Assembly: GCF_000763905.1 (NCBI RefSeq)
Contig: NZ_JRKN01000002.1
Location: 1 to 64,000, forward strand
Length of the DNA stretch: 64,000 nt
Source of the DNA: Paracoccus halophilus
GTDB lineage: Bacteria; Pseudomonadota; Alphaproteobacteria; Rhodobacterales; Rhodobacteraceae
Direction: 5' to 3'
Positions 28,122 through 36,931 of this stretch are shown here, piece by piece. Within the stretch, counting starts at the first letter, position 1. The number at the start of each line of letters is the position of its first letter. The position numbers were made by a program, and so were the translations under genes. The notes under the pieces were generated by a model. That model searched no databases. It saw nothing but the letters and a program-made list of their open reading frames with translations, and was not told the DNA's origin.

Positions 28122-29267
28122 TCAAGCGCCCAGCAGCCCCCGCCCCGCCAGATTCCGCATCAGGGCGCCGCTGCCGAAACTCCATTCCGGGCATTCGGTC
28201 GACAGCGCCACGCGGTTGACCAGTGATCCCAGCCCCGGCTCGCTGATCGTCACGATATCGCCGGCGTGATGGGTAAAGCCCTGCCCCGGCGCGTCGCGGT
28301 CCTGCGTGGGCGCGAACAGCGTGCCCAGATACAGCATGAACCCGTCGGGATACTGGTGGTGCCGCCCACAGGCCTGCGCCACCAGATCGGCCGGATCGCG
28401 GCTGATCCGCGACATGGACGAGCGCCCGTCCATGACGAATCCGTCCCTGCCCTCGACCCGCAGGGTCAGTTCGGCCCGGCGCACATCGTCCAGCCCCCAG
28501 CCGGCATCGAACAGCCGGATGAAGGGACCAATGGCGGCGGAGGCATTATTGTCCTTGGCCTTGCCCAGAAGCAGAGCCGAGCGTCCCTCGACATCGCGCA
28601 GGTTCACGTCGTTGCCAAGGCTCGCGCCCTTGATGCGGCCCCTGCTGTCCACGGCCAGCACGATCTCGGGCTCGGGGTTGTTCCAGCGGCTGATCGGGTG
28701 CAGGCCCACATCCGCGCCCCAACCGACCGAGGCCATGGGCTGGCATTTGGTGAAAATCTCGGCATCCGGGCCGATGCCCACCTCAAGATATTGCGACCAG
28801 AGGCCCTCGGCCTGCAGCGCCGCCTTGACCTCGGCGGCGCGGTCGGAGCCGGGCACGATGCCTTTCAGGTTATCGCCGACCCGGGCCCCGATCCGGGCAC
28901 GGATCTCGGCCGCCAGATCGGGATTGCCGGCGGCCTGTTCCTCGATCACGCGCTCGACCATCGATTCGGCGAAGGTCACGCCGCTGGCCTTGATTGCCTG
29001 TAAGTCGGCGGGCGAGAGCAGATGCGGGCGGTCCTCTGCGGCCCCCGTAACCTGCAAATCCGAGACCGGAGCGATCACCTCGCCCTTTTGCGCGGCAAGC
29101 CAGCCGGCGGGGTCGTCCAGTTCCAGCAGGTCGCGCATCGTCGGGGCCTGCGGATCGGTCACATCGACGGCCATGCCATCGCGCAGGACCACCAGCGCCG
29201 GGCCGATCCCGGGGCGCCAGACTCGGCCAACGAACAGGCCCTGTGCGGGCAGATCGAAACCGGCCAC
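28122..29267 (-). CDS. 2-keto-3-deoxy-pentonate dehydratase, XylX-type FAH-fold protein
   Basis: The 381-residue protein closely resembles my recollection of Caulobacter XylX, which dehydrates 2-keto-3-deoxy-D-xylonate to alpha-ketoglutarate semialdehyde in the Weimberg pathway. Shared blocks include GLWSQYLEVGIGPDAEIFTK, the metal/active-site stretch NPEPEIVLAVDSRG, GASLGNDVNLRDVEGRSALL, KAKDNNASAAIGPF and QYPDGFMLYLGTLFAP. The start is the GTG at 29267, just past the upstream stop. The frame is open further upstream, but that part lies within the preceding gene. The sugar configuration (D-xylonate or D-arabinonate derivative) is unresolved. Confidence 0.85.
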   Translation of the reverse strand: MAGFDLPAQGLFVGRVWRPGIGPALVVLRDGMAVDVTDPQAPTMRDLLELDDPAGWLAAQKGEVIAPVSDLQVTGAAEDRPHLLSPADLQAIKASGVTFAESMVERVIEEQAAGNPDLAAEIRARIGARVGDNLKGIVPGSDRAAEVKAALQAEGLWSQYLEVGIGPDAEIFTKCQPMASVGWGADVGLHPISRWNNPEPEIVLAVDSRGRIKGASLGNDVNLRDVEGRSALLLGKAKDNNASAAIGPFIRLFDAGWGLDDVRRAELTLRVEGRDGFVMDGRSSMSRISRDPADLVAQACGRHHQYPDGFMLYLGTLFAPTQDRDAPGQGFTHHAGDIVTISEPGLGSLVNRVALSTECPEWSFGSGALMRNLAGRGLLGA

Positions 29268-29269
29268 GC

Positions 29270-30181
29270 CTATTTCCCCCAACGCAGAACGATGGGATCC
29301 AGCGGCCGCGCCAGGTCGATGGCCATGCGCCGCGTGTCGGGATGCAGGGGCGCAATCGGATGACGACAGAATTCCGAGCCGATCACGCCGCCTTCGACCA
29401 TCAGCGCCTTGGCGGCGCGGAATCCGCATTGCCGGTTTTCATGGTTCACGAATGGCAGGATACGGGCGTAACCCGCCGTCGCCTCATCCCGGCGGCCGGC
29501 GGCCCAATCGGTCAGGATCGGCTTGATCCGGTCCGTGATCGAGGCCGAGGTCATCGAGCCCGTCGCCCCGGCATCCAGATCCGCCAGAAGGGTGATCGCC
29601 TCTTCGCCGTCCATCGGGGCCTCGATCGCGTCGCCGCCTTCGGCGATCAGGGCGCGCAGCTTGGCGGCGGCCTGCGGGCATTCGATCTTGAACAGCTTGA
29701 CTGCCTCGATCTCGCGCGCCATGCGCACCAGCAGGGGCACCGGCAGATCGACGCCCGAAAGCGGCGCGTCCTGCACCATGATCGGGATGCCCACCTGACC
29801 CACGGCGCGGAACTGCTCGAATGTCTGTTCGGCCGTGCCCTTCAAGAGCGCGCCGTGATAAGGTGCCATCATCATCACCGCCGCCGCGCCCAGATCATGG
29901 GCAAGCTGCGCGCGCGCCACCGCGATGGGCGTGGCGAAATGGCTGATCGTGACGATCACCGGCAGCCGGCCCGCGACATGTTCCAGCGACAGCCGCGTCA
30001 GCCTTTCGCGCTCCTCGTCCGACAGCAGGAACTGTTCCGAGAAATTCGCCAGGATGCAGATGCCGGTCGATCCCTGATCGACCATGCAATCCAGCACCCG
30101 GCGCATGCCGTCGTAATCGACCTCACCGCTATCCAGAAACGGCGTCGGCGCGACCGGCCAGATACCTTCCCATCCCGGCAT
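29270..30181 (-). CDS. 2-keto-3-deoxy-L-arabinonate dehydratase (DHDPS family)
   Basis: The 303-residue TIM-barrel protein belongs to the dihydrodipicolinate synthase superfamily. The Schiff-base lysine is K165 in LFKIE. Blocks such as ICILANFSEQF, MMMAPYHGALL, DGEEAITLLADLDAGATG and the C-terminal HPDTRRMAIDLARPLDPIVLRWG match the L-KDA dehydratase of Azospirillum as I recall it. The product would be alpha-ketoglutarate semialdehyde. The ATG follows AGGAGG. A palindromic operator is 30 bp upstream, and the gene is divergent from the sugar-acid dehydratase that would supply its substrate. It is followed at once by the XylX-like gene. Confidence 0.88.
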   Translation of the reverse strand: MPGWEGIWPVAPTPFLDSGEVDYDGMRRVLDCMVDQGSTGICILANFSEQFLLSDEERERLTRLSLEHVAGRLPVIVTISHFATPIAVARAQLAHDLGAAAVMMMAPYHGALLKGTAEQTFEQFRAVGQVGIPIMVQDAPLSGVDLPVPLLVRMAREIEAVKLFKIECPQAAAKLRALIAEGGDAIEAPMDGEEAITLLADLDAGATGSMTSASITDRIKPILTDWAAGRRDEATAGYARILPFVNHENRQCGFRAAKALMVEGGVIGSEFCRHPIAPLHPDTRRMAIDLARPLDPIVLRWGK

Positions 30182-30211
30182 TGATTCCTCCTGTCCCAAT
30201 GTGCCGCACGG

Positions 30212-30223
30212 ATGGTATACCAT
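30212..30223. promoter_or_regulatory. operator C, palindrome ATGGTATACCAT
   Basis: The perfect 12-bp palindrome is placed 30 bp before the L-KDA dehydratase gene. The TGGTATACCA core is the same as in the UxuR/ExuR-type GntR sites of E. coli (established). It shares its intergenic region with site D, 75 bp apart. Confidence 0.75.
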
Positions 30224-30297
30224 TCTGGCGGGTCGGCAAGGGCGCCGGTTATGGCGCGCCCACCGGATTGCGGCCCGCTTTACAGCCCGCGCCAGCA

Positions 30298-30307
30298 TGG
30301 TATACCA
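30298..30307. promoter_or_regulatory. operator D, palindrome TGGTATACCA
   Basis: The perfect 10-bp palindrome lies 42 bp before the IlvD/Edd dehydratase start. Together with site C it can silence both divergent operons, possibly by looping. The regulator encoded at the end of the rightward operon (34667-35347) is the likely partner. Confidence 0.75.
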
Positions 30308-30349
30308 GATCTGCATATTGCAAACCGCCTGCCAGCCCGGAGGATGATC

Positions 30350-32131
30350 ATGTCCGACACGCGCGCCAACAAACGCTTTCGCAGCCAGGAATGGTTCGAC
30401 AATCCCAACAATCCGGGCATGACCGCGCTTTATGTCGAGCGCTATCAGAACCAGGCCTTTACCCGCGACGAGATCCAGTCCGGCCGCCCGATCATCGGCA
30501 TCGCCCAGACCGGCAGCGACCTGTCGCCCTGCAACAAGATCCATGTCTTTCTGATGGACCGGATCAAGGCCGGCATCCGCGACGGTGGCGGCATCCCGAT
30601 GGAATTCCCGGTCCACCCGATCCAGGAAACCGGCAAGCGCCCCACCGCCGCGCTGGACCGCAACCTGGCCTATCTGAGCCTCGTCGAGGTGCTGCACGGC
30701 TATCCGATCGACGGGGTGGTGCTGACCACCGGCTGCGACAAGACCACGCCCGCGATGCTGATGGGCGCCGCGACCGTCGATATCCCGGCCATCGCGCTGA
30801 ATGGCGGGCCGATGCTGGACGGCTGGTGGCAGGGCAAGCGCGCCGGCTCGGGCACCATCGTCTGGGAAAGCCGCCGCCTGCTGGCCGAGGGCAGGATCGA
30901 TTACGATGAATTCATCAACCGCGTCTGCGCCAGCGCCCCCAGCCTGGGCCATTGCAACACCATGGGCACGGCCAGCACCATGAACGCCATGGCCGAGGCG
31001 CTTGGCATGACCCTGACCGGCAGCTCGGCCATCCCTGCCCCGTTCCGCGAACGCATGGCCATGGCCTATGAGACCGGCAAGCGCATCGTGGGCATGGTGC
31101 TGGATGACCTGAAACCCAGCGACATCCTGACCCGCGAAAGCTTTGAAAACGCCATCGTGGTGAATGCGGCCATCGGCGGCTCGACCAATGCGCCGCCGCA
31201 TCTGCAGGCCATCGCCCGCCATGCCGGGGTGGAACTGGACGTCAAGGACTGGGAGACCGTCGGCTTCGAGGTGCCCCTGCTGGTCAATATGCAACCCGCC
31301 GGCGAATATCTGGGCGAAAGCTTCTTTCGTGCCGGCGGCGTGCCGGCGGTGATGGGCGAATTGCGCAAGGCCGGGCTGATCCGCGAAGGCGCGATGACCG
31401 CCAGCGGCAGGAGCATGGGGGAAAACCTGCAAGGCTGGGCCAGCCTCGACGCCGAGGTGATCCGCAGCGTGGCCCAGCCGATGCGTCCGAATGCGGGCTT
31501 CATGGTGCTCTCCGGCAATCTTTTCGACAGCGCGCTGATGAAGACCAGCGTGATCTCGGAGGATTTCCGCGCGCGCTTCCTGTCCCATCCCGGCGCCGAG
31601 GGCATCCACGAGGCCCGCGCCATCGTCTTCGAGGGCCCCGAGGATTATCACGACCGCATCAACGACCCGGAGCTGAAGATCGACGAGAACTGCATCCTGT
31701 TCATCCGCAATGTCGGCTGCGTCGGCTATCCGGGCAGCGCCGAGGTGGTGAACATGCAGCCCCCCGACGCGCTGCTCAAGGCCGGGATCAACCACCTGCC
31801 GACGGTGGGGGACGGGCGGCAATCGGGGACCTCGGAAAGCCCCTCGATCCTGAACGCCTCGCCCGAATCGGTGGTCGGCGGCGGGCTCGCGCTTTTGCAG
31901 ACCGGCGACATGGTGCGGCTGGACCTGAACGCGCGGCGCATGGATGCGCTGGTCGAGGATGCCGAATGGCAGCGCCGGCGCGCGGCATGGCGACCGCCGG
32001 AACTGACCCATCAGACGCCCTGGCAGGAACTCTATCGCCGCCATGTCGGCCAGCTTGCCGATGGCGGCTGTCTGGAACTGGCAACAGCCTATCAGCGCGT
32101 GGCACGCAACCTGCCGCGCGACAATCACTGA
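30350..32131 (+). CDS. sugar-acid dehydratase, IlvD/Edd family (L-arabinonate or D-xylonate type)
   Basis: The enzyme dehydrates an aldonate to its 2-keto-3-deoxy form. The 593-residue protein has the three Fe-S ligand cysteines at C61 (SPCNK), C129 (TGCDKTTPA) and C202 (GHCNTMG). The spacing matches the [2Fe-2S] pentonate dehydratases of Rhizobium and Caulobacter. The C-terminal domain has NVGCVGYPGSAEVV and TVGDGRQSGTSESPSIL with the probable catalytic serine. The ATG at 30350 is preferred over 30344, which directly abuts the CGGAGG ribosome site. It heads a five-gene operon ending with a GntR regulator. Confidence 0.9.
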   Translation: MSDTRANKRFRSQEWFDNPNNPGMTALYVERYQNQAFTRDEIQSGRPIIGIAQTGSDLSPCNKIHVFLMDRIKAGIRDGGGIPMEFPVHPIQETGKRPTAALDRNLAYLSLVEVLHGYPIDGVVLTTGCDKTTPAMLMGAATVDIPAIALNGGPMLDGWWQGKRAGSGTIVWESRRLLAEGRIDYDEFINRVCASAPSLGHCNTMGTASTMNAMAEALGMTLTGSSAIPAPFRERMAMAYETGKRIVGMVLDDLKPSDILTRESFENAIVVNAAIGGSTNAPPHLQAIARHAGVELDVKDWETVGFEVPLLVNMQPAGEYLGESFFRAGGVPAVMGELRKAGLIREGAMTASGRSMGENLQGWASLDAEVIRSVAQPMRPNAGFMVLSGNLFDSALMKTSVISEDFRARFLSHPGAEGIHEARAIVFEGPEDYHDRINDPELKIDENCILFIRNVGCVGYPGSAEVVNMQPPDALLKAGINHLPTVGDGRQSGTSESPSILNASPESVVGGGLALLQTGDMVRLDLNARRMDALVEDAEWQRRRAAWRPPELTHQTPWQELYRRHVGQLADGGCLELATAYQRVARNLPRDNH

Positions 32132-32159
32132 TCGCAACAAGCGCAACGAAGGAGCCGCC

Positions 32160-32897
32160 ATGACAAGCCAAGCCATCATCATCACCGGCGCCGGCAGCGG
32201 CATCGGCCGGGTCACCGCGCATAGATTCCTGAAAGCCGGCTGGCGGGTCGGGCTGATCGGCCGGCGCGAGGACGCGCTGCGTGAAACCGCGGGCGACAGC
32301 GCCGCGCTGATCCTGGCCTGCGACGTGACCGATGCGGCGGCGGTGGATGCGGCATTTGACAGGGCGGTCGCAGAATGGGGCCGGGTCGATGCCCTGTTCA
32401 ACAATGCCGGAACCGGGCTGGTGGCCCAGACCCCGGATCAGGTCGATGCCGATGAATTCCGCCGGGTGATCGATGTCAATGTGAACGGCGTCTTCAACTG
32501 CGCGCGCGCAGCATTCCGGGCGATGCGGGCGCAGCAGCCGCAGGGCGGGCGGATCATCAATAACGGCTCGGTCTCGGCCCATGCGCCGCGGCCCGGCTCG
32601 ATCGGCTATACCACCTCGAAACATGCGGTGACGGGGATCACCCGCTCTGTCAGTCTGGACGGGCGACCCTATAACATCGCCTGCGGCCAGATCGATATCG
32701 GCAATGCCCTGACCGACATGGCGCAGGCGATGACCAGGGGCGTGCCGCAGGCCGATGGCAGCACCCGGATCGAGCCGGTGATGGATGCGCAGGTGGTGGC
32801 CGATACGGTCCTGCACATGGCAAGCCTGCCCGAGGGGGCGAATGTGCAATTCGTCACCGTCATGGCCACCAACATGCCCTTTATCGGGCGCGGCTGA
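32160..32897 (+). CDS. SDR family oxidoreductase in pentonate operon
   Basis: The 245-residue protein has the TGAGSGIG motif (9-16), NNAG near 80 and the YTTSK active site (about 152-156). The loop RREDA suggests possible NADP+ use. The start follows GAAGGAGCCGCC, and the gene is 28 bp after the dehydratase stop and 3 bp before the next SDR. Its substrate is unknown; oxidation of an aldose or aldonate in this route is an inference from position. Confidence 0.85.
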   Translation: MTSQAIIITGAGSGIGRVTAHRFLKAGWRVGLIGRREDALRETAGDSAALILACDVTDAAAVDAAFDRAVAEWGRVDALFNNAGTGLVAQTPDQVDADEFRRVIDVNVNGVFNCARAAFRAMRAQQPQGGRIINNGSVSAHAPRPGSIGYTTSKHAVTGITRSVSLDGRPYNIACGQIDIGNALTDMAQAMTRGVPQADGSTRIEPVMDAQVVADTVLHMASLPEGANVQFVTVMATNMPFIGRG

Positions 32898-32900
32898 GCC

Positions 32901-33668
32901 ATGTCGCCGGCCCTTTTCGACCTGACCGGAAGGCGCGCGCTGATCACCGGCTCGTCCCAGGGGATCGGGCTGGCCTTGGCGCGCGGCCTGGCCGAGGCAG
33001 GCGCGGCCGTGATCCTGAACGGCCGCGATATCGACCGGCTCGAGATCGCCGCGACGGGCCTGCGCAACGGCGGACACCGGGTCGAGACCCTGCCATTCGA
33101 CGTGACCGATCACGCGGCCGCGCGTGCCGCCATCGACGGGTTCGAGGCGGATCGCGGAGCCATCGACATCCTGATCAACAATGCCGGCATGCAGCATCGC
33201 GCACCGCTTGAGGATTTCCCGGCCGAGGCCTTTCAGCACATGCTGCAAACCAATATCGCCAGCGTCTTCAACGTGGCGCAGGCCTGCGCGCGGCACATGA
33301 TCGCGCGGGGACGCGGCAAGATCGTCAATATCTGCTCGGTCCAGACGGCTCTGGCACGGCCGGGCATCGCGCCCTATACCGCCAGCAAGGGCGCGGTAGC
33401 CAACCTGACCAAGGGCATGGCGGCCGACTGGGCGCGGCACGGGCTGCAATGCAACGGGCTGGCGCCGGGCTATTTCGAGACGCCGCTGAATGCCGCGCTG
33501 GTCGCCGATCCGGCCTTTACCGAATGGCTGGAACGCCGCACCCCCGCCGGTCGCTGGGGCAAGGTCGAGGAACTGGTGGGCGCGGCGATCTTTCTGTCCG
33601 GGCCGGCCTCGTCCTTTGTCAACGGCACCGTGGTCTATGTCGATGGCGGCATCACCGCCTCGCTGTAA
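32901..33668 (+). CDS. SDR family oxidoreductase, gluconate 5-dehydrogenase-like
   Basis: The 255-residue protein resembles IdnO/Ga5DH: TGSSQGIGLALARGLAEAGA (17-36), NGRD in the cofactor loop (NADP+ likely), NNAGMQHRAPLEDFP, and the YTASKGAV active site near 157-164. The C-terminus is GTVVYVDGGITASL. Gluconate 5-dehydrogenases interconvert a hydroxyl and keto group at C5 of sugar acids. A tetronate or pentonate substrate would fit here. It is in the middle of the operon. Confidence 0.85.
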   Translation: MSPALFDLTGRRALITGSSQGIGLALARGLAEAGAAVILNGRDIDRLEIAATGLRNGGHRVETLPFDVTDHAAARAAIDGFEADRGAIDILINNAGMQHRAPLEDFPAEAFQHMLQTNIASVFNVAQACARHMIARGRGKIVNICSVQTALARPGIAPYTASKGAVANLTKGMAADWARHGLQCNGLAPGYFETPLNAALVADPAFTEWLERRTPAGRWGKVEELVGAAIFLSGPASSFVNGTVVYVDGGITASL

Positions 33669-33692
33669 GGAAACGCGAAAGGAATCTCCTCC

Positions 33693-34634
33693 ATGTCCAA
33701 TGTCATCGCCGTCGGCCCCTATTCCGACCCGGACGACGCCGCCCTGCGCGAGGAATTCGACGCCCGCCGCCTGCCCGGCCTTGACGCCATCGCGGAGATG
33801 CCCGAGGCCGAGCGCGCGACCGTCACCGGCGTCGCATTCATGGGGCACGAACCCTTTGACGGCGCGGTCATGGACCGCCTGCCGGCCCTGAAGGCGATCG
33901 CCAATTTCGGCGTCGGCTATGACGCCATCGACATCGCGGCGGCGACCGCGCGCGGCATCCGCGTGACCAATACGCCCGATGTGCTCAATGACGACGTGGC
34001 CGATCTGGCCGTGGCCATGTGGATCGCCCAGGCCCGCGGTTTCGAGACCGCGATCCGGAACGCGCGCAGCGGCGACTGGGGCCGCGGGGTGGCGCTGCCG
34101 CTGGCGCGCAAGGCCTCGGGGCGCAGGGTGGGCATCCTTGGCCTGGGCCGCATCGGGCGCGAGATCGCCGACCGCCTCGCCGCCTTCAAATGCGAAATCC
34201 ACTACCAGTCGCGCAGCCGCAAGGACACGCCCGCCGGCTGGACCTATCACGCCGATCCGGTCGAACTGGCCCGCGCCGTCGATGACATCATCATCGCCGT
34301 GGTCGGCGGTCCCGAGACCCAGGGTTATGTCTCGGCCGGGGTGATCGGCGCCTTGGGACCGGACGGGGTGATCGTCAATATCTCGCGCGGGACGGTGATC
34401 GACGAAGAGGCGCTGATCGCGGCGCTGGCCTCCGGCGCCATACGCGGCGCGGCGCTTGACGTGTTCCGGGACGAGCCGCGCATCGATCCGCGCCTGATCG
34501 ACCTGCCGAACCTGCTACCCTTGCCCCATATCGGCTCGGCCACGGTCGAGACGCGCGCCGCCATGGGCGCCCTGCAGCGACGCAACCTGCGCGCCCTGCT
34601 GGACGGGCGCGAGCCGGAAACCCCGGTCAACTGA
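33693..34634 (+). CDS. D-isomer-specific 2-hydroxyacid dehydrogenase (GhrB-like)
   Basis: The 313-residue NAD(P)-dependent enzyme has the Rossmann motif GLGRIGREIADRL (about 149-161), the catalytic Arg in NISRGTVIDEEAL, a Glu in FRDEPRID and His in LPHIGSAT (about 287). Family members reduce glyoxylate, hydroxypyruvate or 2-ketogluconate. If the SDR/FAH branch produces glycolate or related C2 acids, this enzyme could handle them, but that is only an inference. Confidence 0.86.
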   Translation: MSNVIAVGPYSDPDDAALREEFDARRLPGLDAIAEMPEAERATVTGVAFMGHEPFDGAVMDRLPALKAIANFGVGYDAIDIAAATARGIRVTNTPDVLNDDVADLAVAMWIAQARGFETAIRNARSGDWGRGVALPLARKASGRRVGILGLGRIGREIADRLAAFKCEIHYQSRSRKDTPAGWTYHADPVELARAVDDIIIAVVGGPETQGYVSAGVIGALGPDGVIVNISRGTVIDEEALIAALASGAIRGAALDVFRDEPRIDPRLIDLPNLLPLPHIGSATVETRAAMGALQRRNLRALLDGREPETPVN

Positions 34635-34666
34635 AACCCCGAACCGAAAGGCAGCCGAGCCGTATC

Positions 34667-35347
34667 GTGACCGACACCGACCCATCCGAGCGCACTTTTC
34701 CGGCCGGCATCGCCGCCCGGCTGCGGCGCGAGATCCTGACCGGCGAACTGCCCCCCGGCAGCCCGCTCAAGGAACGCGACCACGCGCTGCGGCTGGGCGT
34801 CAGCCGCACCCCGCTGCGCGAGGCGGTGCGCATGCTCGGGCAAGAGGGGCTGGTGACGCTGCGGCCGCTGCGCAGCCCCATCGTCGCCGACCCGTCGCTG
34901 GCCGAGGTGCTGGACGAGATCGCCGTGCTGCGCCAGCTCGAGCTGTTCTCGGGCGGGCTGGCCTGCGTGAACGCCTCGGACGCGGAAATCGGAACCATCG
35001 CGCAAATGGTGGACAGGATCGCCGAGCAGCATGCGACCGGCGACAAGCTGGATGTTTTCGATCTGGACATGCGCATGCATCGGGCGATCGCGGACGCCGC
35101 CCATAACGCGGCCCTCAGCCGGACCTATGGCGAATATCTGGCGCGACTGTGGCGTATCCGCTTCCTGTCCGCGCGCGAACGCGCCGACGCGCCGCGCGTG
35201 CTGGCCGATCACCGCGACATGGTGGCGGCGCTGCGCGACCGCGACCCGGACCGCATGATGGCCGCGATCGGCTCGCACCTGGACGGGCTGGTGCGCAATG
35301 TCACCCGCCATTTCCAGCGCCGCGAAGAAGGTCCGGATCAACCCTAG
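34667..35347 (+). CDS. GntR/FCD-family transcriptional regulator 2
   Basis: The 226-residue protein has a winged HTH (KERDHALRLGVSRTPLREAVRMLGQEGLV, about 35-63). The FCD domain follows, with DLDMRMHRAIADAAHN and DHRDMVAAL giving the usual acidic/His ligand pocket. The start is GTG; GAAAGG lies rather far upstream (15 bases). It is last in the dehydratase operon, so probably autoregulated. It is the natural candidate for sites C, D and E. It converges with the AI-2E gene, ends overlapping by 4 bp. Confidence 0.87.
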   Translation: MTDTDPSERTFPAGIAARLRREILTGELPPGSPLKERDHALRLGVSRTPLREAVRMLGQEGLVTLRPLRSPIVADPSLAEVLDEIAVLRQLELFSGGLACVNASDAEIGTIAQMVDRIAEQHATGDKLDVFDLDMRMHRAIADAAHNAALSRTYGEYLARLWRIRFLSARERADAPRVLADHRDMVAALRDRDPDRMMAAIGSHLDGLVRNVTRHFQRREEGPDQP

Positions 35348-36432
35348 GCGCGCCAGTCCGCGCGGCGCTCGAAAACGCTGACATCCTGGGCCAGCAGCAC
35401 GGCAAAGGGCCGGGTCGATCCGAAACTGCCCATGACGATGGCGATGATCGAGGTCAGCGGAATCGCCAGGATCGCCCCCGCCACCCCCCAGACCGAGGAC
35501 CACAGCGCCAGCGCCACCAGCACCACAAAGGGGGACATGTTCACCTTGCGCCCGACCATGCGCGGCTCGAGCCCGCTGCCGACAAAGACCTGCGCGGCGA
35601 TCAGCAGCACCGCAAGCAGCAGCGTGCGCTGCACCTCGCCGAACTGGGCCATGCTCAGCGCCACCGGAAAGGCCACCCCGAGAAGCGAGCCGACATAGGG
35701 AATATAGTTCAGCAGCGCGATCAGGATCGCCCAGAAGATCGCGAAATCGACGCCCGTGCCCCAGAGCACGGCAAAGGACAGCAGGCCAAGGATCACGTTC
35801 ACCAGCGTCTTTACCGCCAGATAATCGCTGATCGCGCGGTTGATCTCGGCCACGATGCGGCTGGTCTGCGCGCCGCTGTCGCCGGGCATCGCGACCGCGA
35901 CCTTATGCGCGAATCCGCCCCGCTCGCCCATCAGGAAGATGGCATAGATCACCACCATGAAGATCAACCCCGCCGCCGCGCTGATCGAGCCGAGGATCGT
36001 GCCCGCCAGCTGCTGCAGGCGGATGCGCTCGATCATGTCCGACCAAAGCGCGGTCCAGTCCGGGTCGATGTCGAGGCCGAGCACCTCGACCAGCCGCGAG
36101 AGCAGCCCCGAGACGTTGCGCTGATATTCCGGCACGCGCGGCAGGATCTGTTCGGCGGTCGAGACCATGACGCCGCCCAGCCAGATCATGCCCAGCATGA
36201 ACCCCACAAGCACCACCACCCGGCGCAGCCATTCCGGCAATTGCCGCCCGCCCGGCAGCCGCGCCACCGCGTCGCTGGCGGCGATCAGCACATAGACCGA
36301 GATCACCGCGACCACGATCGGCAGGATCAGCGATTTGCCGACGATCAGAAGGAAACCGGTCAGAGCCACCAGTGCCAGCCCCAGAACGACGCCCAGCAGA
36401 CCGCGCAGCGGATCGCCCGGGCGGTCAGGCAT
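35344..36432 (-). CDS. AI-2E family (PerM/UPF0118) membrane transporter
   Basis: The 362-residue protein has about eight membrane segments. A first pair spans residues 10-55, then a periplasmic stretch follows up to about 140. The C-terminal block contains LNYIPYVGSLLGVAFPVALS and the VGSGLEPRMVGRKVNMSPFVVLVALALWSSVWG signature of the family. Members export small molecules, including AI-2 or ions; the substrate here is unknown. It overlaps the upstream HdeD-like gene by 8 bp. Confidence 0.9.
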   Translation of the reverse strand: MPDRPGDPLRGLLGVVLGLALVALTGFLLIVGKSLILPIVVAVISVYVLIAASDAVARLPGGRQLPEWLRRVVVLVGFMLGMIWLGGVMVSTAEQILPRVPEYQRNVSGLLSRLVEVLGLDIDPDWTALWSDMIERIRLQQLAGTILGSISAAAGLIFMVVIYAIFLMGERGGFAHKVAVAMPGDSGAQTSRIVAEINRAISDYLAVKTLVNVILGLLSFAVLWGTGVDFAIFWAILIALLNYIPYVGSLLGVAFPVALSMAQFGEVQRTLLLAVLLIAAQVFVGSGLEPRMVGRKVNMSPFVVLVALALWSSVWGVAGAILAIPLTSIIAIVMGSFGSTRPFAVLLAQDVSVFERRADWRA

Positions 36433-36931
36433 TGTTGCGGCGGCGATGCATCGCCAGCAGCACCAGCGCCAGACCGCTGGCCAGCAGTTCGATCCCCAGC
36501 AGAATACCGAAATCCAGATTCAGCCCCAGAATCACCACCAGCCCCATCAGCGCCGAGACCGCCCCCGCGCCCAGCACCAGCGGCATGTTCTCGGTCCCCT
36601 TGAGGCTGCGCGCGGCCCATAGCTTGGCCCCGCCCGAGGCGATCAGCAGCCCGCCGGTCAGCAACCGCATCGCGCCGCCATCGCCAAACGGCCCCAGCAG
36701 CAGCGACAGCCCGAGGAAAAGCGCCGCTGCCGCGATCAGCCCGGCGCGGATCCGCGCGGAGGTGGTCGGCGAGCGCCAGGCCGACCAGCCCTGCAGCGCC
36801 GCCACGATCAGCAGCGCCCAGCCTGCCAGGGTGACCGTCGTCACGCTGGCCGAAACCGGGTTGATCAACGCCAGCAGCCCGCCGGTCAGTGCGGCGATTC
36901 CGGCGGCCATCATGGGAAACCAGGATGTCAT
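36425..36931 (-). CDS. HdeD/DUF308-like membrane protein
   Basis: The 168-residue protein has six predicted membrane segments in three pairs, with the family pattern GGLLALINPVSASVTTVTLAGWALLIVAALQGW near the N-terminus. HdeD in E. coli is linked to acid resistance at high cell density; a general stress role is plausible. The ATG at 36931 follows GGAGG with 7 bases spacing. Its start overlaps the stop of a possible 37-residue leader frame. Confidence 0.85.
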   Translation of the reverse strand: MTSWFPMMAAGIAALTGGLLALINPVSASVTTVTLAGWALLIVAALQGWSAWRSPTTSARIRAGLIAAAALFLGLSLLLGPFGDGGAMRLLTGGLLIASGGAKLWAARSLKGTENMPLVLGAGAVSALMGLVVILGLNLDFGILLGIELLASGLALVLLAMHRRRNNA

